This document shows, one piece after another, positions 31,041 through 33,358 of a DNA stretch of 33,358 nt. Origin of the DNA: Hyphomicrobiales bacterium (GTDB taxonomy: Bacteria; Pseudomonadota; Alphaproteobacteria; Rhizobiales; Rhizobiaceae); assembly GCA_012842935.1 (NCBI GenBank), contig DUSC01000254.1:1-33358 (forward strand), in the 5' to 3' direction. Every line of letters begins with the position of its first letter. The stretch's first letter is position 1. The position numbers and the translations under genes were made by a program. Below the pieces are notes generated by a model. That model searched no databases. It saw only the letters and a list, made by a program, of their open reading frames with translations, and had not been told where the DNA came from.

Positions 31041-32855
31041 ATGTCGGACAAAACGGCTAACAACGAATCTTCTCGCAGCGGTGCGAAGGACGTCGACCCA
31101 ATCACGCTTCAGGTGATCGGCGGCGCGCTGCACTCGATCGCCGAGCAGATGGGCAACGTGCTCTACCGCATGTCGTATTCCTCCATCATCCGCGAGAGCC
31201 AGGACCTCGGTGCCGGGCTCTTCGACGTCGAATACAACACGCTGTGCGAATCCGATTCCACGCCGATGCACATCGGCTCGTTGCCGGGCTACCTGCGCGG
31301 CATCGAGAAGACGATTCCGCTGGACGCGTGGCGCGAGGGCGACTGCGTCTTGCACAACCATCCATATTTTGGCGCCAGCCATTCCCCCGACATAGCCGTG
31401 GTCATGCCGATCTTCTACAAGGGCGAACTGGTCGGGTTCTCGGCCAACACTGCGCACCATGTCGACATCGGCGCAGCGACGCCAGGCCTGATCATCGACG
31501 TGCCCGACATGTTCGCCGAAGGCATGCTCATGAATGCCGTCAAGCTCTACGACCGCGGCGAGCGCAACGAGGCGATCTTTAACTTCATCCGCAACAACAC
31601 GCGCGTGCCGGGCCTTGTGATGGGCGACCTCGAGGCGCAGATAGCCTCGGCAGAGCTCGGCGTTCGCCGATTCCAGGAATTGCTCGACACCTACGGCCGC
31701 GACGACGTCATCCAGGCGACGCGTCAGCTGATGGACTACACCGAGGCGATGTTGCGCCGGGAGATCGCCAAGATCCCCGACGGGGAATATACGGCGGAGG
31801 GTTTCCTCGATGACGACGGCCGCAATCGCGAGAGGACGCTGCCGATAAAGGTGACGGTGCGCGTTACGGGCGATGGTGTAGAGGTCGACCTGACCGGCTC
31901 CTCGCCGCAGGTGCCGACGGCGTTCAACGTGCCGTTCGAGGGTTCCACGAAGGTCGCCTGTTTCTTCGCCTTTCGCGCGCTCCTGCTCGACACCTATACG
32001 CACAGCGAGTACATTCCACAGAACGAGGGCTCGTTCCGCCCGGTCAAGGTGACGGCGCCAAGGGGATCGATCTTCAACCCCATCCCGCCGGTCGCGGCGG
32101 AAGCACGCTTCTGTCAGATCCAGCGTGTCGTCGACCTGATCATCAAGGCGCTGGCGCCGGTCATCCCCGACAAGTGCACGGCCGGCAATGCCGCGACGCT
32201 GTCGTTCGCCGCCTACTCGGGCGTCAGGCCGTCGGGCGACTACTGGGTGTTCCTCGAGGTCAACGAGGCGGCGATGGGCGGGCGCCCGGCCTCCGACGGG
32301 CCGGATACGATCGAGGAACTGATGCGCAACACGCGCAACAATCCGCTCGAAGACCTCGGCATGCACATCCCGCTCATCTGCGACCGCTACGAATGCCGCA
32401 GCGATATCTTCCCCGGCGCCGGCAAGTTTCGCGGCGGCCAGGGTGTAGTCAAGTCGCAGCGCTTCCTGACGCCGGGCTTCGTCACCCACGAGTCCGACCG
32501 GCACAAGGACGCACCTTGGGGCGTGTTCGGCGGAAAGCCCGGCGCGGTCGGCCGGCTCGAGACCTACAACGTTGCCGACCCGTCGAACGTCACGCAGAAC
32601 CCGGCAAAGGTCTCCGGCCTGCGCGTCGAGCCGGGCGACGTCGTCACCTACGTTTCGCCGTCCGGCGGCGGCTATGGCGACCCGCTCGACCGCGATCCGC
32701 AGATGGTGCTCGACGACGTGCTCGACGACTTCATCGACGTCGCACATGCCTATGAAGTCTACGGCGTCGTGCTGACTCCGACGGACGATGGCTACGACTG
32801 GGGGCTCGACCTTTCGGCGACCGAAGCGCGCCGGGCGTCGATGCGAGCCGCCTGA
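31041..32855 (+). CDS. hyuB: Hydantoinase B/oxoprolinase family protein (HyuB), second copy
   Basis: 604 residues from an ATG with GGAG 7 nt upstream. The single Hydantoinase_B domain runs from VDPITLQVIGGALHSIAEQMG (~18) to SPSGGGYGDPLDRDP near the end. The metal-site candidates are HNHPYFGASHSPD (105-117) and HHVDIG (139-144); RMSYSSIIRESQDLGAGLFD is the classical N-terminal family block. It closes the operon amidohydrolase-hyuA-hyuB and partners the HyuA immediately upstream. A small GCCGCC/GGCGGC hairpin surrounds its stop codon at 32847-32861. The gene ends 19 nt from the convergent CobW-like gene. Confidence 0.9.
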   Translation: MSDKTANNESSRSGAKDVDPITLQVIGGALHSIAEQMGNVLYRMSYSSIIRESQDLGAGLFDVEYNTLCESDSTPMHIGSLPGYLRGIEKTIPLDAWREGDCVLHNHPYFGASHSPDIAVVMPIFYKGELVGFSANTAHHVDIGAATPGLIIDVPDMFAEGMLMNAVKLYDRGERNEAIFNFIRNNTRVPGLVMGDLEAQIASAELGVRRFQELLDTYGRDDVIQATRQLMDYTEAMLRREIAKIPDGEYTAEGFLDDDGRNRERTLPIKVTVRVTGDGVEVDLTGSSPQVPTAFNVPFEGSTKVACFFAFRALLLDTYTHSEYIPQNEGSFRPVKVTAPRGSIFNPIPPVAAEARFCQIQRVVDLIIKALAPVIPDKCTAGNAATLSFAAYSGVRPSGDYWVFLEVNEAAMGGRPASDGPDTIEELMRNTRNNPLEDLGMHIPLICDRYECRSDIFPGAGKFRGGQGVVKSQRFLTPGFVTHESDRHKDAPWGVFGGKPGAVGRLETYNVADPSNVTQNPAKVSGLRVEPGDVVTYVSPSGGGYGDPLDRDPQMVLDDVLDDFIDVAHAYEVYGVVLTPTDDGYDWGLDLSATEARRASMRAA

Positions 32856-32874
32856 GGCGGCAGACGTGTCCGCG

Positions 32875-33358
32875 TCAGCGACGGCCGGCGCGGACGAAAT
32901 AGTCGAGCGAAGCGCGGATCTGCTCTTCTGTGTATCCGCGGCCGATGAGCACGATGGTATCGTCCTCGCGGTCGGGCTGCGGCGGAAGGATCTCCGGCCG
33001 CTGTACGACCTTCCTGACGCTCTGCAGCAAAAGCCGGCCGGCCGGGGTGCGAACGACGCCCTTGGCGCGCATGACGTCGTCGCCGCGGGCGTGGAGCAGC
33101 GCGGACAGCCAAACGGTGAAGGCGGTCCAGTCGACGTTTTCGCCGAGTTTGATGCGGGTCGGGAAGATCGGCGCCGAGGTCGCGCCGCCGAGATCAGGCA
33201 AGTCTTCCGCCTCGGCCCGAGGCAGGTCGGGGAGCGCAATCTCGCTGCCGTGTGCCGTCGCCTTGATCGGCGCATCAGGATTGAGTTTTTTCAGCGTCGC
33301 GAGCAGGCGGGCGATGACGGCCGGCTCCGCCGCGTCCGCCTTTGTGACGACGAGACGG
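32875..33358 (-). CDS. CobW/COG0523 GTPase, C-terminal part (cut by window end)
   Basis: About 160 residues are visible. They begin with RLVVTKAD, the (N/T)KxD guanine-binding motif of G3E GTPases, and continue with a linker and the CobW C-terminal domain (IKLGENVDWTAFTVWLSALLHARGDDVMRAKGVVRT...TIVLIGRGYTEEQIRASLDYF). This family delivers metals (zinc, cobalt and others) to target enzymes at the expense of GTP. The P-loop and the metal-binding CxCC-type motif would lie beyond the window, so the subgroup cannot be named. It is convergent with hyuB and probably belongs to the next transcription unit; a metal-supply role for the Hyu enzymes is only a thought. Confidence 0.82.
   Translation of the reverse strand, partial: RLVVTKADAAEPAVIARLLATLKKLNPDAPIKATAHGSEIALPDLPRAEAEDLPDLGGATSAPIFPTRIKLGENVDWTAFTVWLSALLHARGDDVMRAKGVVRTPAGRLLLQSVRKVVQRPEILPPQPDREDDTIVLIGRGYTEEQIRASLDYFVRAGRR

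Noticed and set aside
30879..33275. 798-codon minus-strand frame opposite the second hyuB
   Set aside because: It covers a clear HyuB and cuts through the CobW-like gene in another frame; no family features.
1..33358. Mobile element or genomic island borders
   Set aside because: No transposase, integrase, tRNA-flanked repeat or clear shift in base composition was seen, so I do not claim horizontal transfer for the catabolic region.
1..33358. CRISPR arrays, tRNA, rRNA and known riboswitches
   Set aside because: Reading both strands gave no repeat-spacer pattern, no tRNA-like clover and no recognisable riboswitch core.

Overview
The window comes from a GC-rich alphaproteobacterium, most likely of the order Hyphomicrobiales (Rhizobiales) near the Mesorhizobium/Phyllobacteriaceae group. 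The grounds are the order of the chemotaxis operon (soluble globin-type MCP, STAS/CheS-like protein, CheY, CheA), a short rhizobial-type flagellin, and the transglutaminase/ATP-grasp cluster. GTG is a frequent start codon. Species cannot be fixed from this sequence. No tRNA, rRNA, CRISPR array, transposase or integrase was seen.

Layout. (1) 1-2673, minus strand: start of a che operon, transcribed globin-MCP > cheS-like > cheY > cheA, with cheA cut by the window edge. (2) 2674-3100: a 427-bp divergent control region with a possible structured leader and a CtrA-like site, then flagellin (+). (3) 4169-6233: a cupin D-lyxose/D-mannose-type isomerase (+) that meets a phosphomannomutase/phosphoglucomutase (-) with only 4 bp between stops. 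(4) 6344-13082, minus strand: a three-gene cluster of transglutaminase-DUF2126 fusion, circularly permuted ATP-grasp/alpha-E fusion and stand-alone transglutaminase-like protein. This is a predicted peptide/amide-ligation system of unknown product. (5) 13083-14312: a poorly coding stretch with a perfect 8+4+8 dyad and one small orphan gene. (6) 14313-17604, minus strand: lysR, a cupin-SnoaL fusion and an ALDH7-type aldehyde dehydrogenase.

(7) 17747-21975, plus strand: pxpA-like, biotin carrier, biotin carboxylase, pxpB-like and pxpC-like genes. Together they look like a split urea-carboxylase-type machine joined to a PxpA. (8) 22096-27180: an AraC-type regulator divergent from a hyuB-hyuA pair. 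(9) 27231-32855: a LysR regulator divergent from an operon of cysteine amidohydrolase (isochorismatase fold), hyuA and hyuB. (10) 32875 to the end, minus strand: C-terminal part of a CobW/COG0523 GTPase.

How the genes fit together. Roughly 17.7-32.9 kb reads as a catabolic region for cyclic amides or imides such as 5-oxoproline, hydantoins or lactams. It holds three separate ATP-linked ring-opening modules, each with its own divergently transcribed regulator. The last module adds an amidase that could remove a carbamoyl group after ring opening. No transporter lies in the window, so the substrates remain inferred. The best candidates for an undescribed system are the transglutaminase/ATP-grasp/DUF2126 cluster and the biotin-linked PxpABC-like operon.
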